NCBI GenBank assembly: GCA_947652605.1
Contig: OX393576.1
Span: 50,320,966-50,384,965, forward strand
Length of the DNA stretch: 64,000 nucleotides
Origin: Elmis aenea
Lineage: Eukaryota; Arthropoda; Insecta; Coleoptera; Elmidae
Reading direction: 5' to 3'
The stretch's first letter is position 1. Every line of letters begins with the position of its first letter. Positions 13,601 through 23,520 of this stretch are shown here, piece after piece. Made by a program: the position numbers and the translations under genes. A model generated the notes under the pieces. The model had not been told where the DNA came from, did no database searches, and saw nothing but the letters and a program-made list of their open reading frames with translations.

Positions 13601-14050
13601 CGTCGCGAAACAGATCACAAAATGTCAAGGAGACTTCAAGGCCACAGAACATTTTATCGCGTCTTTTTTCAAAAATTTGCATGGTCACAAAGTTTTCTAC
13701 GCTGACAAAAGTAATAATTTCTTAATTACTTATCTTGAATTGAATCTGTTTTGAATAGTGATTCGTGCACTTGATGAGTTAATATAATTATATGCAACCA
13801 ATAGTTTGTAATATGAAATTGTCGTTTCAAGGTTTATTGTCATAAAACAGTTCTATTACCGCATCTCACAACGCATCAGTGCACATGGTAATATCGTTGT
13901 CTGTTACAGGAGGAGTGTTTCTTACATCTTGAGGCACCCGTATCCAGAGTCACGGGTTTCGACACGCCATTTCCGCACGTTTTTGAGCCATTCTATCTCC
14001 CAGATAAGTGGCGATGTCTACAGGCCATTCGTAACCTTTTGGATTACTGA
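1409..14050 (+). CDS. BCKDHB: 2-oxoisovalerate dehydrogenase subunit beta, mitochondrial (BCKDH E1-beta), partial, six exons
   Basis: Spliced exons 1409-1689, 1744-1899, 6433-6604, 10645-10790, 10879-10965 and 13910-14050 give one continuous frame of about 327 residues. It matches E1-beta from the [12 protein letters not shown] region to the C-terminal DKWRC...LLDY and stop. With the alpha subunit, E1 decarboxylates branched-chain 2-oxoacids (from Leu, Ile, Val) using thiamine diphosphate and passes the acyl group to lipoyl E2 in the mitochondrial matrix. Visible landmarks are [11 protein letters not shown], whose Glu corresponds to the cofactor-activating Glu of E1-beta proteins, [25 protein letters not shown] and [12 protein letters not shown] of the transketolase C-terminal domain. 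All introns are GT-AG. Human BCKDHB has about 65 further N-terminal residues including the targeting peptide; these exons are missing, probably left of the window. No internal stops: a functional gene is likely. The large introns hold transposon remains on both strands. Confidence 0.97.
1744..1899 (+). CDS. BCKDHB: BCKDHB exon (52 codons)
   Basis: Acceptor TTTTTTAAG, donor AGG|GTAGGT. The exon is exactly 52 codons in phase 0: it begins [14 protein letters not shown] and ends [11 protein letters not shown]. The preceding intron is only 54 bp, in contrast to the multi-kilobase introns that follow. Confidence 0.96.
1900..3185. other. BCKDHB intron, no recognisable feature
   Basis: AT-rich intronic sequence. 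Short ORFs near 2632-2869 occur on both strands with low-complexity content and are not supported as genes. No clear element ends were seen. Confidence 0.5.
3186..3642 (+). pseudogene. Tc1/mariner-type transposase C-terminal relict, DD41D-like
   Basis: A transposase catalytic segment is readable: [15 protein letters not shown], then [11 protein letters not shown] with the second catalytic Asp, then [18 protein letters not shown] with the third. I count 41 residues between the two Asp residues, the spacing of rosa-like DD41D mariners. The frame is broken near 3465: TCAA is duplicated, so the first frame gives ...LWGYVNQ and the next continues [19 protein letters not shown] to the TGA-stopped end at 3640-3642. 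The N-terminal DNA-binding half and first Asp region are absent. A CACCCCGTATA sequence near 3770 could be the decayed right terminus. It lies in a BCKDHB intron in sense orientation. Inactive. Confidence 0.85.
3940..4862 (-). pseudogene. Mariner-type transposase relict, heavily decayed
   Basis: On the minus strand, pieces in different frames read [17 protein letters not shown] (first catalytic Asp), [11 protein letters not shown] (second) and [16 protein letters not shown] (third). The end reads [20 protein letters not shown]. Upstream pieces include [13 protein letters not shown] and [14 protein letters not shown]. These are standard landmarks of IS630/Tc1/mariner transposases. Several stops and frameshifts separate them, so no product is possible. 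It lies antisense in a BCKDHB intron and ends against the foldback at 4886. Confidence 0.82.
4886..5941. repeat. Foldback (palindromic) element with CAGGG ends and TA flanks
   Basis: The first ~460 bp reappear inverted in the last ~460 bp: CAGGGCCGTCCACTTTTTAG at the left, CTAAAAAGTGGACTACCCTG at the right, plus many internal matches such as the block around CAACCAGTGGCGGAGTTG. TA dinucleotides flank both ends. The unpaired centre is about 5345-5490. ORFs in the arms are mirror images and not genes. Confidence 0.85.
5944..6432. other. BCKDHB intron, nothing recognised
   Basis: No exon, element terminus or RNA gene was recognised before the acceptor at 6431-6432. Confidence 0.45.
6433..6604 (+). 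CDS. BCKDHB: BCKDHB exon
   Basis: Acceptor TTTTATTTTAG, donor GAAG|GTACTT. It encodes [32 protein letters not shown] and ends in EKADVLVE plus the first base of a Gly codon. This spans the domain linker region of E1-beta. Confidence 0.96.
6605..7700. other. BCKDHB intron, nothing recognised
   Basis: AT-rich sequence without open frames of note or clear repeats. Confidence 0.45.
7706..8075 (+). repeat. Diverged copy of the 37221-type CAGGG element arm
   Basis: ATTCGATGGGATTACATGGA at the start, the following TATCTCG...AGATAGAGAAA block and an ATTACCAAAAAT...GTGT block closely resemble 37230-37350. The CAGGGTG terminus itself is missing, so this is a truncated copy. The ORF at 7704-7916 is explained by this repeat. 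Confidence 0.6.
8076..8826. other. BCKDHB intron, mostly non-repetitive
   Basis: Sequence of somewhat higher complexity with no mirrored copies in the window. No coding or RNA feature was recognised. Confidence 0.4.
8827..10372. repeat. Large composite foldback element (1.55 kb palindrome)
   Basis: The ends are CAGGGTGTCCCAGCCAAGAC and the exact inverse GTCTTGGCTGGGACACCCTG, each flanked by TA. The outer arms (8827-9249 and 9949-10372) are about 423 bp each and strongly complementary. A second palindrome with its own CAGGGTG ends (9252-9946) sits exactly in the middle. The whole sequence could form a hairpin with a loop of about 25 bases near 9600. It lies in the 4 kb BCKDHB intron. Confidence 0.9.
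9252..9946. repeat. Inner foldback nested at the centre of 8827-10372
   Basis: It begins CAGGGTGTTCGTTATACTCG and ends CGAGTATAACGAACACCCTG, with TA on both sides. Arms are nearly perfect inverse copies up to a loop around 9588-9612. The 61-residue ORF at 9474-9659 runs across the hairpin tip and is not a gene. Confidence 0.88.
10645..10790 (+). CDS. BCKDHB: BCKDHB exon
   Basis: Acceptor TTTTTTCCAG. It completes the split Gly and encodes [17 protein letters not shown] and [17 protein letters not shown], the beginning of the transketolase C-terminal domain. The donor AAG|GTCTGC departs from the usual GTRAGT consensus, but frame and homology require it. Confidence 0.95.
10879..10965 (+). CDS. 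BCKDHB: BCKDHB exon (29 codons)
   Basis: Acceptor TGTTATAG, donor CAG|GTAAAG, phase 0 at both ends. It encodes [19 protein letters not shown] through MASTIQ. The upstream intron is just 88 bp. Confidence 0.96.
10966..11994. other. BCKDHB intron, possible fragment of a CAGGG element only
   Basis: ACACAGGGTATCTCAAATTC near 11005 resembles a CAGGGTG-type end but no partner was found. Otherwise AT-rich with no recognised feature. Confidence 0.4.
11995..12184. repeat. Solo right arm of the 32224-33677 foldback family
   Basis: The sequence ending GGGACACCCTG plus TA at 12184-12186, with CTGTATCTCTTATAATAAGC and ATAATTCATCTAATTTAA upstream, is nearly the same as 33535-33677. No inverted partner is present here. 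Confidence 0.7.
12548..12756. mobile_element. Non-autonomous hAT-like MITE (209 bp)
   Basis: The ends CAGTGTTACTCAAA and (inverse) CATTGTTTCTTAAA are similar imperfect TIRs. Flanks GTCTAAGC (12540-12547) and GTCCAAGC (12757-12764) form an 8-bp duplication with one mismatch, as hAT insertion produces. No coding capacity. Confidence 0.65.
12765..13430. other. BCKDHB intron, nothing recognised
   Basis: Very AT-rich, low-complexity sequence. No exon or element was recognised. Confidence 0.4.
13431..13585. repeat. Miniature foldback related to 53764-55293
   Basis: GCCCATTTTTCTAACCTGTT at the left and ACAGGTTAGAAAAATGGACA then CCCTG at the right are inverse copies. The arms equal the outermost ~75 bp of the 1.5 kb element at 53764-55293, so this is a deletion derivative lacking the interior. 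The left CAGGG is lost; the right end keeps CACCCTG-TA. Confidence 0.75.
13910..14050 (+). CDS. BCKDHB: BCKDHB terminal exon with stop codon
   Basis: The acceptor TGTTACAG ends at 13909. The exon encodes [20 protein letters not shown], then a [12 protein letters not shown] segment, and ends NLLDY with TGA at 14048-14050. Length and ending match the natural C-terminus of the family, so the 3' end of the CDS is complete. Confidence 0.97.
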   Translation, partial: EECFLHLEAPVSRVTGFDTPFPHVFEPFYLPDKWRCLQAIRNLLDY

Positions 14051-14117
14051 AAACCGTAAAGTTTTCGTTTGCAGCCTTCCAGAAGTTTTTTCAAGCGTTT
14101 GCGTTACCTGAAATTGA

Positions 14118-14123
14118 AATAAA
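14118..14123 (+). promoter_or_regulatory. BCKDHB: Candidate polyadenylation signal of BCKDHB
   Basis: A canonical AATAAA lies about 70 bp after the stop codon, the first such hexamer downstream and well placed for a short 3' UTR. The cleavage site cannot be seen. Confidence 0.6.
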
Positions 14124-14487
14124 CGAGATCGATGGAGTGATGTAATTAATTTTTTTATGTGTTATGACTGCATATTGTACAGTTAAAGGTCTGATAATAC
14201 AAATTCTTTTAAATATAACTTTTTAGTACTGGTGTCAAAACATACGTGTAAAAATAATAATAAATTTTGAATTTTTGTACATGAGTTTTTCTACAACGCA
14301 AATTAACAATATCAAATTCCCAATATTAGCAATTAAATAATATAAGAGGAGGGAACCAAAAATAACCGGAATTATCTTTTAGAAACCCTTCTGTATTAGC
14401 GTCCCAACTTGCGTTACTGTGAGTTGCTGCGTTGGGCTTCAGGAAGACTCGGGAAGACTCTTTCAACGCGTTTACTTATTTTGTGAT
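14124..14487. other. Intergenic sequence after BCKDHB
   Basis: No feature recognised. The final part may belong to the 5' end of the mariner relict that follows. Confidence 0.4.
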
Positions 14488-14993
14488 GGCTGATTTACAC
14501 GAACAACTATCGGCAATAAAATTTTGTTACCAGCTACGAAAACATGCGGCGGAAACAATTGTTATGCTATAAACAGCTTACAAACAAGATGCTCACAAGT
14601 TTACGAATGGTTTTTCCGTTTTAAACGAGATGAAACCTCGTCCCAGGCGTTCTTCGGTCAGCCGAACTGAAGAAAAGGTAATAAGAATTCGTCAAGCCAT
14701 CTTGGGAAGACCGCCGCCGGACCATTTATGATCTTGTGACGTTGACTGGAGTGTCGTGGAGTTCCTGTCAACGAATTGTAACGAAATATTTGAGATTGAA
14801 ACGAGTTGCAGCAAAATTTGTGCATCGCTTGGTCACGCCTGAACCATGAGACAAACGCATGACTACGTGCTGTGCGATGAAGGAGCAGTTGGAGGCTGAC
14901 CTAACCCAAATTTTTAGCCAAAGTCATAACCGAAGACGAATCTTGGTGTTATGGTTACAACTCCGAAACAAAGCAACAAGTTAACTGCCAGAA
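14488..14993 (+). pseudogene. Mariner-type transposase N-terminal relict
   Basis: The sequence starts MADLHEQLSAIKFCYQLRKH and continues AAETIVML. Fragments follow in shifted frames: KPRPRRSSVSRTEEKV, a SWSS-QRIV segment and KRVAAKFV. It ends near VITEDESWCYGYNSETKQQ with the first catalytic Asp, after which the similarity stops abruptly. Several stop codons and frameshifts are present. The opening is typical of SETMAR-like mariner transposases: paired HTH domain, then catalytic core. The catalytic half is missing. Inactive. Confidence 0.82.
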
Positions 14994-15133
14994 GTTCTTG
15001 TAAATCAGTCATCACAAAATAGGCAAACGCATTAATAGAGTATTCAAAAAATGGACACAGAAGTCGAAAGAAGCAACTCATATTCTCTTGTTATCAGTTA
15101 AACTAATGTTTTAAAATAAATCTTAATGATTAT

Positions 15134-15443
15134 TGTGTAACTACAAACTATGGGGCCGCGAAAATATTCTACGATAGACGATAAGCTAAATTTTAAAAGG
15201 AATACCGATTTTATAGCTAAGAAAGTTTCTAAAAAAATTTGTTTCATTAGTAGATTAGGTAATAGACTTCTAATTAGTACTAAAATTCCAATATACAAAA
15301 GTATCATAAAACCCCATAAACACTGCTCTAGTATTTTATTTCTGGCGAATACTAACGATTTAAACGGTCTTCAAAGTTGCAAAATATGGCTACATAAATT
15401 ATTTTACGCTGTTCCAAATACACCAAAATTACTGTTATGCTAG
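15134..15443 (+). pseudogene. Non-LTR reverse transcriptase fragment (C-terminal region)
   Basis: The open frame reads IDDKLNFKRNTDFIAKKVSK, then SRLGNRLLISTKIPIYKSII, KPHKHCSSILFLANTNDLNG and LQSCKIW. This is the region after the RT palm in jockey/CR1-like elements: usual form 'G..IDDKLNF' then 'Y..ii.PhfdYCssilfl'. Both ends are truncated and the flanks do not continue the domain. No RT catalytic box is included. Confidence 0.7.
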
Positions 15444-15486
15444 ATCCTTAATAGTGGATTAGGATTCAACAACGGATAGTTTTTAA

Positions 15487-15860
15487 CACGTTCGCTGCGT
15501 TACGGGACATATGTGTCCCGTATCGATCTTCCCATGGGGCGGCACTGCAATTCACAAAACTTTTCTACGGAACGATGGCTCTAGTTCCCGCATTTTTCAA
15601 AATATTCAATTTTTATTTGTACCAATAGGTTTACCAATAATTGCTAATTCCTGCGCTCGCATTATGTTTATTGGATGATTCTATAGTAGATTATATCATT
15701 ATACAATCACATTTTTAACCCTATTATTAATTAAAATGCGTTTAATTGTACCGTATCGTACAGCTGTACGGGACACACGAACTGAGTTTTGCCTAGGGGA
15801 CACTTACACCCCGTAACGCGCCCCAGAAAGTTTTGAGGATATTGCGCCGCAGCGAACGTG
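15487..15860. mobile_element. piggyBac-like MITE
   Basis: CACGTTCGCTGCG at the left and CGCAGCGAACGTG at the right are perfect 13-bp TIRs. The left flank is TTAA (15483-15486) and the right flank TAAT, a near match to a TTAA duplication. The ~374-bp body is richer in GC than its surroundings and contains short inverse motifs with GGGACA. No ORF. Confidence 0.65.
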
Positions 15861-15864
15861 TAAT

Positions 15865-16590
15865 GCATCATTTTTTTTTCAAATATATAAATAACCTGCT
15901 ACCCAATTTTTCGTTAAAAATATAACCCAAAACTCGGAAATTTACAATTATTCAACTAGAAACTGTAAAAGATTTTAAATTGCCGTTTAGGACACGAATT
16001 TGCACCCAAAATGTTTTTTTATGAAGGATTAAAAGTTTCTATCAAACGGTCAAAAATGAAACTAGTATTATAAGGTTACATAAGGTTGTAAGGTAACATA
16101 AGCTTAGTAATTTTATTAAGAAAAAGTTTTTATAATAATATAAATATGTGTATTTTAATTATGTGACTATTAGCCAAACGCTAAATAAATATCATTATTA
16201 TCATTATTATCTAGGGAACCGTGGCTTCTGAAAGGTTAAGAACCACTGGTCTGAAGTATCGCTTTATAATTGAAATTTGATTAGTTATATCAAAACAGAG
16301 TGTAAATCTCTACAACTGTTTCCATATTAACTAAAAAATATGAAATACTGACTATTTATGTACAATTAAGTACACTTGGGAATTCACAAAAGTTACTAAT
16401 TCTGATGAAAAAATTTCTTATTTATTATATGTCTACATAGTGATATAAAAAGCTTTTTTTTATGCAACATAATTGATTTAATTTGTTACAGCAACGCTAT
16501 CAAAGCCAAGGAAGCTTACTTTCAAAGTCAATTCTAATAGAGAACTAAATGCAGTATACTTTTGGGTTCAAATAAGAAATTCTTGGTTAA
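15865..16590. other. Intergenic; one orphan hAT-like terminus
   Basis: Around 16229, GGTTAAGAACCACTGG resembles the right end of hAT MITEs (compare 63915-63929) but its left partner was not found. Otherwise nothing was recognised. Confidence 0.4.
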
Positions 16591-16981
16591 CCCTTTCAAT
16601 AGGTACGGTATTTGAAGAATAAGGTTTTCAAATATTTTCGGTAATATTTTGGCTTAATAAAGTATAAAAAGAAGATTTATTGCAAAAAAAAAAAAATTCA
16701 AACAGATTCTCTTGGAGAAGGTGGTACATATATATGTACCACTAGGGTTATATGTGGTTATAGTGTGGTATACCACCAGTGTCTAACAAAACCAAATTCT
16801 CTTGTTGTGTTGTGTAAAATACTTCAGGGGGCGTACTTGCAGCGTAAACTGTACAATTTGACACTAGGTAGACCTATAAAACTGACTGGTACATATCAGA
16901 ACCATTCACAATGATAAATGACAGTTCTAGTATTTTACAAACTTTCGATGGTACATATATATACCAGCAGTATGGAAAGGG
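16591..16981. mobile_element. piggyBac-like MITE with exact TTAA duplication
   Basis: TTAA (16587-16590) precedes CCCTTTCAATA and TATGGAAAGGG precedes TTAA (16982-16985). The TIR CCCTTTC and TTAA target site are classical for piggyBac. The 391-bp interior has no transposase ORF. Confidence 0.72.
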
Positions 16982-16985
16982 TTAA

Positions 16986-17935
16986 ACGTAAGAAATGCTA
17001 CAAAAATATAAGGCAAAGGAATATGTTACGTTTGGCATTTCTGCAAAAGTTCTTCATTAAAGTGAGATAAGTAATTTACATTTAAGTTATTTATAATTTA
17101 AATAATTAGTTTTCTCAAACAAGTTATCAGCGTCTTTTGAGAAGAAACTTTATGCCGTATAGCAAAGTGATGGATTAGCCCTAATTCATATATCAATAAT
17201 TCTCCAAACGCTACTACAAAATGATTGATTTGATATTGACTTGAACCACATATAAATTAAACAAATTTGAAATCGATTTCACTAACTCAAATTCAGTGAC
17301 ACTCGGAATTTAAAATACGACTGAACAAACAAAAATACTCATCAGAGGTGTTTATATATTTCAGCTGTTGGTTTTTGTGATCTAGATTCAAAGTAACAGA
17401 GTAGCCTATCGTATAGAGCCTGTTTATAGCCTACAGAGAATAAAGCACTACAACATTTCATATTTATGCTTATTTGAAAAACGATCTATTGAAAACTTGA
17501 AAATCACTTACTCGTTTGCACTACAGAAAAAATGTATTATTTGGCAGTTGTTAGAAATAGTCGTTGCAATTGTTTAATCACGACACCAAGGCCTACTGTG
17601 GCGAAACCTTAATTTGCAAATTTTCATATTTTCCCTAGGTTAAACATACGGATGCTTTACATGGTTGAAAAGTATTTGTTATGGAGATTTGAATAATGCA
17701 AAAATCCATTATGGCGTCCATAAGAAAAACAAAAGTTAGGTATGATTGCGCGAAACATAGAATATTTTTAATGTCATTTTAAAAATCCTTATCAGTTACT
17801 TCTCCGATCCTAAAAAATTTGGAGTACAAATCTTTTCCAATAAAGGTGACATGGAGGTTTTAAGAAAATGTACATTTTTCGTTTTCATCGTGGTACTACG
17901 TAACAGGATGAGTTATTGAAAATGTAAAACTGGAT
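16986..17935. other. Intergenic, nothing recognised
   Basis: No open frame, repeat arm or RNA gene recognised. Confidence 0.4.
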
Positions 17936-17939
17936 TACT

Positions 17940-18040
17940 GTTACGCCTGTAAATGCGCAACTTTTTCCCCATTCAACCGATTTTGTATTTCTAACGGTTT
18001 CCGAGATACCCATGTACTTCATTTTAAACTGGACACCCTG
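17940..18040. repeat. Solo terminus of a CAGGGTG element
   Basis: It ends ACTGGACACCCTG at 18040 followed by TA. The preceding block resembles 50655-50705 (both contain a GCAACTTTTCCCC-like stretch). No inverted partner is nearby, so this is a truncated element. Confidence 0.5.
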
Positions 18041-18044
18041 TATA

Positions 18045-19300
18045 ATGCCATACTGTATCAAATTTAAACACTAGCTAATATAAAAAAATATAACTCCAAA
18101 GCAAACAATAAAGTAAATTAATTATACTTTAATTGAACAAGTTTCCGTTAATAAATTAAAAATAATGACCTGAAAATGAGCTGTGACGAAAAAATTTAAT
18201 ATTTTGACACCCGGTTATTAATATGTAATAAAGCCTGATATTTTTTTTTATTGGTATAACCCATTTTCCTTTTTAAAACATTAAGTTTATTGCAAGCTGT
18301 CCAGAATAAACATTAGCAGTAATGACATACAAACGACAAAAATATTTTAAATTTTTTTGATAGACCTTGGAATTAAATGCTAAATCAAGTACGTTGTTTT
18401 TGCTAGATAATAAGTGTAAAATTTTTATCAACAAATGAATGCAACTTGTTTGATAAAAATGCTATAGGCAGGATAATTATACTCATTATAAAAATAAGTG
18501 CAGTGTACAGTAAATGAACGGTAGATAAAAGAACGAGATAAAAATGGATAACTTAAAACAATTGCACTTTAATGCAATTTGTCCGTTCTGTACCATTTAA
18601 GTCAATCCTAAAAAATATAATTTTCAAACACCACGAAAATAAATATGCAAATTCTGTAAGTGTTCATAGCAAATGAATGTCACTAAATGTATTACTTAAG
18701 TAGTGATAAAAACGCAAATTTTTTGACCACTAAACTGGCAAATGTGCATAAGCGTATTTAAATTTTTGGGGAAAAACATTTTTTTCATTTTCTTAATGGT
18801 TTTTAAGTGTTGAAAGATATTTTTTGCAATCCAAACATTGTTTATTAATATTTATTTTAGAGCCTAGGAACTTTTGTGTTAGATAACATTTAATTTATAA
18901 CTTTTAAAATGCAGAATTCTATGCTAATAAATGGACTGCATCGGTAAGAAAAATAAAATTTGCGTTTTAAATGTCTGCATTACGAAATTGTTTTTGTTTT
19001 TAAGGTTTTTTGACTAATTTATTTATATTTATTTAAAGTTATTAAATACATATATGAAGTTCTTTTTGAGTATGTAAAAATATATACAAAATTCCTTGTT
19101 TTTTTGACTAATGTTTAACCCAAACAATGTCTATTGCAATTTTTTTTTTGGATTGTTTGCCACAAATTAAAACAGAATGTTTTCTACACGACAGTATTAA
19201 ATTAATTTTTGAGATAATCATTAATACCTTTTAAATTACTATTTTCATATAAGGTTATTAAAATTAGTAGTAGTTTTTTTTTTTTAATGAAGCAAACATA
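18045..19300. other. Intergenic, nothing recognised
   Basis: AT-rich with homopolymer runs; no supported feature. Confidence 0.4.
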
Positions 19301-19306
19301 TATGTA

Positions 19307-20499
19307 CAGGGTGGTCTATTTTCGATGCCAATACAGGGTATCTCGGTTATTATCAGAGATAGAAAAAAACTAAGTACCTACCTAATCTCGAGTTCTTTTT
19401 TCGAGAGGAATTCATTGCCGTAAACAGATTTTTGATATCTTTTTTAATTTTCGAAATATAGCCTAAAAACCATTTTTGGCTCTATTCAAAAATGTTAAAT
19501 ATCTCGCTTAAACAAAAAGATAGAGGAAAACTTTACAGACATATTTTGCGTGGTTTTGTGTCCTTAATAAGACAGCGATATTCAATTTTTTTTACTTATA
19601 CAAATATTGAAATATTAAACCCAACTTTCTTATTTTAATTAGCAACCATAAGCAAATTATATATTTTTGAAAAGCGCAAAAAATAAGCTTTCAATTTATG
19701 TCAAATCCAACTATGGTTACCATTTAAAATAAGAAAGTTAGGTGTAATAATTATATCGGTATTGATATGAGTAAAAAAAAATTTAACATCGCTATCTAAT
19801 TAAGGACAAAAAACCATGCAAAAAATGTCTTTAAAGTTTTTCTCTACCTTGTCGATTAAGCGAAATATTTAACATTTTTGAAAAGTGCCAAAAATGGTTG
19901 GTTATATTTCGAGTAGGTACCTATTAAAAAAGATATCAAAAATGTTAAATATCTCGCTTAAACGAAAAGATAGAGGAAAACTTTACAGACATATTTTGCA
20001 TGGTTTTTTGTCCTTAATAAGATAGCGATGTTCAATTTTTTTTTACTTATACGAATATTGATATATTACACCTAACTTTCTTATTTTAAATGGCAACCAT
20101 AGTTGGCTTTGATTGACATAAATTGAAAGATTATTTTTTGCGCTTTTTAAAAATATATAATTTGCTTATGGTTGCTATTTAAAATAAGAAAGTTAGGTGT
20201 AATATATCAATATCCGTATGAGTAAAAAAAAAGTTGAACATCGCTATCTTATTAAGGACAAAAAATCATGCCAAAAATGTCTTTAGTTTTTCTTTTTGTT
20301 AAAGCGAGATATTTAACATTTTTTTAAATTGACAAAAATCGGGTTTTGGCTATATTTCGAAAATTAAAAAAGATATCAAAAATCTGTTTACAGCAATGAA
20401 TTTCTCTTGAAAAAATAAATCGTGACTACGTACATAGGTACTTAGTTTTTTCTATCTCTGATAATAACCGAGATAACCTGTATGGGCATCGAAAATAGG
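19307..20499. repeat. Foldback element with several internal inverted copies
   Basis: It starts CAGGGTGGTCTATTTTCGAT after TA. The inverse ATCGAAAATAG occurs at 20488-20498, where the last bases of the right terminus are lost. A block containing AATATCTCGCTTAAAC occurs directly at about 19495 and 19945 and inverted at about 19850 and 20290, so each arm is itself made of inverted repeats. A relative, interrupted by a hAT element, lies at 39904-43378. Confidence 0.82.
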
Positions 20500-22060
20500 C
20501 AGGAAAATGTTAAGTTAATTTTGATTTCAATCATCAAATTGATTAAAAAATAGCAAGTATTATCATAACGAATTATTTTCTATAAATTCCCGACACGCGT
20601 ACATTCTTAAGCGATTCTAGGAATGTATTTAAAAAAAAACAACAAAATACTAGTAATCATAACCGAGTATAAATAAGCGAGTTTAATCAACATTTAAAAA
20701 TAAATAGTTTGCCTTTGTTATGTGCAACTCAAAACGTTGAAGAAATACAAAATTATATCAGTCTAAATTTGTTATATTGTATTTCACCTACTTTCTAAAA
20801 AAGTGGGATTGTGGTTGTTACATAATTCCTTTCTTATTCTACGTGGTTAGATGTTTTGAAAATTCTTTACCTTTAAAAATCAATAAACATTTTATCCTGA
20901 TTACTGTAATGTATAATTGTTCCGCTGGTAAACTTGAAGTATGGCATTGCAAGAAAAAATTTCATAATTGTTTATGAAATGGTTTTTATTATTTGTTTTC
21001 TGTAATTTTTAACGTTGACGCGGTCACTAGATTTTTATAATGTACTTGAGTAAAACTATGATATTTTAAATTACTGACGGTTTTCTTTTAAGAGATTAGG
21101 AAGTTATAAGTTAGTTAATAATATCTAAAATGGGTTTTAAAAATTATGCAATTCAGGATTTGTCTTGTGTTTGTCACGCACGAGGACAAGATGCAAAGTT
21201 TTGATTCATTTGTTAATAAACTATTAACTTTTAGTCATAAGTCCCAACAGCAGTTATTCTTAACCTGTGGGGCGCGACCCCTAAATCGACAGCAAAATTA
21301 TTCATTGAAGCAACTTTAATAAAATAAAAAAATCTCTACCTACAGAAAAACCCGAGCCTGTAAAATTTCAAGACAGTGTAGTAGAGTTTTTAATGAAAAT
21401 TGTGGAAATAATTTTTTTTTCTGTAAATGTATAATCGAATATATCAATCCAATTTACGATACAATCCAAATCCTCTGTACATCTTTTTAATGTTTAAAAT
21501 TTGATTACCATCGTATTTGCCATAAAAGTTGTCAACTATTAGCGTAAAAAACCAATATGGGCTCAAAAAATTAAAAAAGAACGGTTACAACCAAAAGTTT
21601 TAAGCAAACTACAAATACCGAAATTCAAATTTTTACGGTTGATAATAAAAATTTAAAAATGGAGTTTGTCGGATTTTTCAGAAACTTGATCATATGTACA
21701 TTTTTAGTGTAAATTCTTACTTTGCACGTTAAACTTTTTGCTTATTTAACCATCCTTCTTTTATGTTTTCGCCATAGTCATCGTAATAAATTATACGCAC
21801 TGTATATTAATATAGGCACAAATGTTTATTATTAAAAGCTAAAGTGTCTTAACCCCATTTATTTAATTTTATCAACTTATATGGGTTGCCTAAAAGTGTT
21901 CTTGTTATCAACGAACAGTGTAAAAACAAAAGTAATATTATACAGGGTGAGTCACGACGGACGCGTCGGAGTTTTATGGGGAAACGGTTTATATTTTCCA
22001 ATTTCTGTCGCTGTTAGATTATGTGTCAATAAGGGCTACATTTTGAAAATATTTTCAAAC
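20500..22060. other. Intergenic with two orphan element ends
   Basis: Near 21250-21290, CAGTTATTCTTAACCTGTGG and a GGGGCGCGACCCC stretch resemble a hAT MITE left end (compare 48290-48330). At 21943, CAGGGTGAGTCACGACGG is a CAGGGTG-type end. Partners were not found. The ORF at 21881-22192 spans repeat sequence. Confidence 0.45.
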
Positions 22061-22763
22061 ATACAGGGTGCTCCAAAAAAGAGTGGCATATTAAAGTTAT
22101 ACTTTTTCTTATGGAACACCCTGTATATTTTAACATTTTTGGATTCCTCTTTAAATTTAATTCAAAAAATGTATAAGATCATATGGGTCTAAAGTCAACC
22201 GTTCTCGTGAAAATTGCATTTTCATGAAAATACAGTATTTTCAAAAATTTTCAACATTTAAAAACTTTGAGAAGTCTGAAGAAATTCGTTTGGAGATAAG
22301 ATTGACAATAGAATATGTAACACTTTCCACCACCAACATTTTAAAAATATTATACAGGGCGGTTTTTACGCGTGGTCAAACTTGTGAAACTTTAAACATC
22401 GATAACTCATTTTTTTTAAATACAACACCCTATATTTTTTTACACCGTCTTATAGAAAATTTAATTCTCTTTCAAAAACATTTAGGCTGTTTTTTACCTA
22501 AAATTGATATTTTCCGAGATATCGCGATTTTATTGTTAATTATTAGGGCAAAGTAATATTTTCGAGTAGGCTATGAAGGTAGACAGCGGTAATTTGAAAC
22601 AATTGAAAGAAAGAACAAGAAAGGTTTAGTTTTATATTTTGCCTACGCATTTTTGACATTTATTTGTAATGAAGAGCAATCTCACGTTTAAATCGAGATT
22701 TCTTAAAATTATTTATGCATTTATTTATTGGACCAGTATGATAAGATGATTACTAAATCCTAT

Positions 22764-23145
22764 AATAGTTATTTATGTATCAAGGCCAAAAAGTGTAACT
22801 TTTTCGGCCGCGTCTGGCAAGGCCGAAAAAGTACGTTTTGGCCGAGGTGCATATTACATTTTTTGTGCGATCGAATTAAAAACAATTTAAATTTTTAGTA
22901 ATTTTCAAAATTATAGGTTAGAAACTACGTGACATTCTGTCACTGACAGATGACGACGTATGTACTGCATTACCGGCCCTCTCCTTAGCAACGGCCGTAA
23001 AAGTTACTTTTTCGGCCGTTGCTAAGGGTAACGGCCTGAAAAGTAACTTTTACGGCCGTTGCTAAGAATAGGGCCGGTAATGCAGTACTTTATGGTTGCT
23101 AACGCGTCCGTCAAACAGCTGTTTCTAGTACGATCGCACAAAAAC
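22764..23145. mobile_element. GGCC-rich 382-bp repeat, copy 1
   Basis: It is almost identical to 27254-27635 over exactly 382 bp, with about five substitutions. It contains three inverted-repeat layers: GGCCAAAAAGT/ACTTTTTCGGCC near the left, a TTTTTGTGCGATCG/CGATCGCACAAAAA pair bounding 22860-23144, and an inner ~120-bp palindrome from TACTGCATTACCGGCCC to its inverse with TTAGCAACGGCCG arms. No ORF. Family not recognised. Confidence 0.8.
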
Positions 23146-23399
23146 CATTTTTTTGTGTGTTTATAATACGACACTCGGTTCTACCAAAATGTCTTTGCTT
23201 AAATTCTGGTTCCACGCATTTTGCAAATATTGTGTTTTATACAGTGTGCACAATGTAATGTAAGTAAGTGTTTATGGTGTGTTAACTAAAATATAAATAC
23301 ACAGAAAATATTTCAAATTGGGACTGTAGTAACTTTAATTGACCATTTATAAAAATATTTCTAGTGATAACTAAAATGTATGAAATAATAATTCAAAAA

Positions 23400-23520
23400 C
23401 AAAATTTAACAGCCGATTACAATAAATGTTCAACATGACGACCATCCTCTTGAATACACATTGTAATCCTTTTTTCAAGTGAACGTCTAACATTACGCAA
23501 CATATTAGGAGTGATTGTCT
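23400..23520 (-). pseudogene. Transposase C-terminal relict in the foldback loop
   Basis: The minus-strand reading is TITPNMLRNVRRSLEKRITM, then CIQEDGRHVEHLL and a stop. This matches the usual ending of mariner-type transposases (T..ML..v...l..R...CI...G.HfEhLL). The rest of the gene is missing, replaced by the arm junction at about 23530. Confidence 0.65.
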
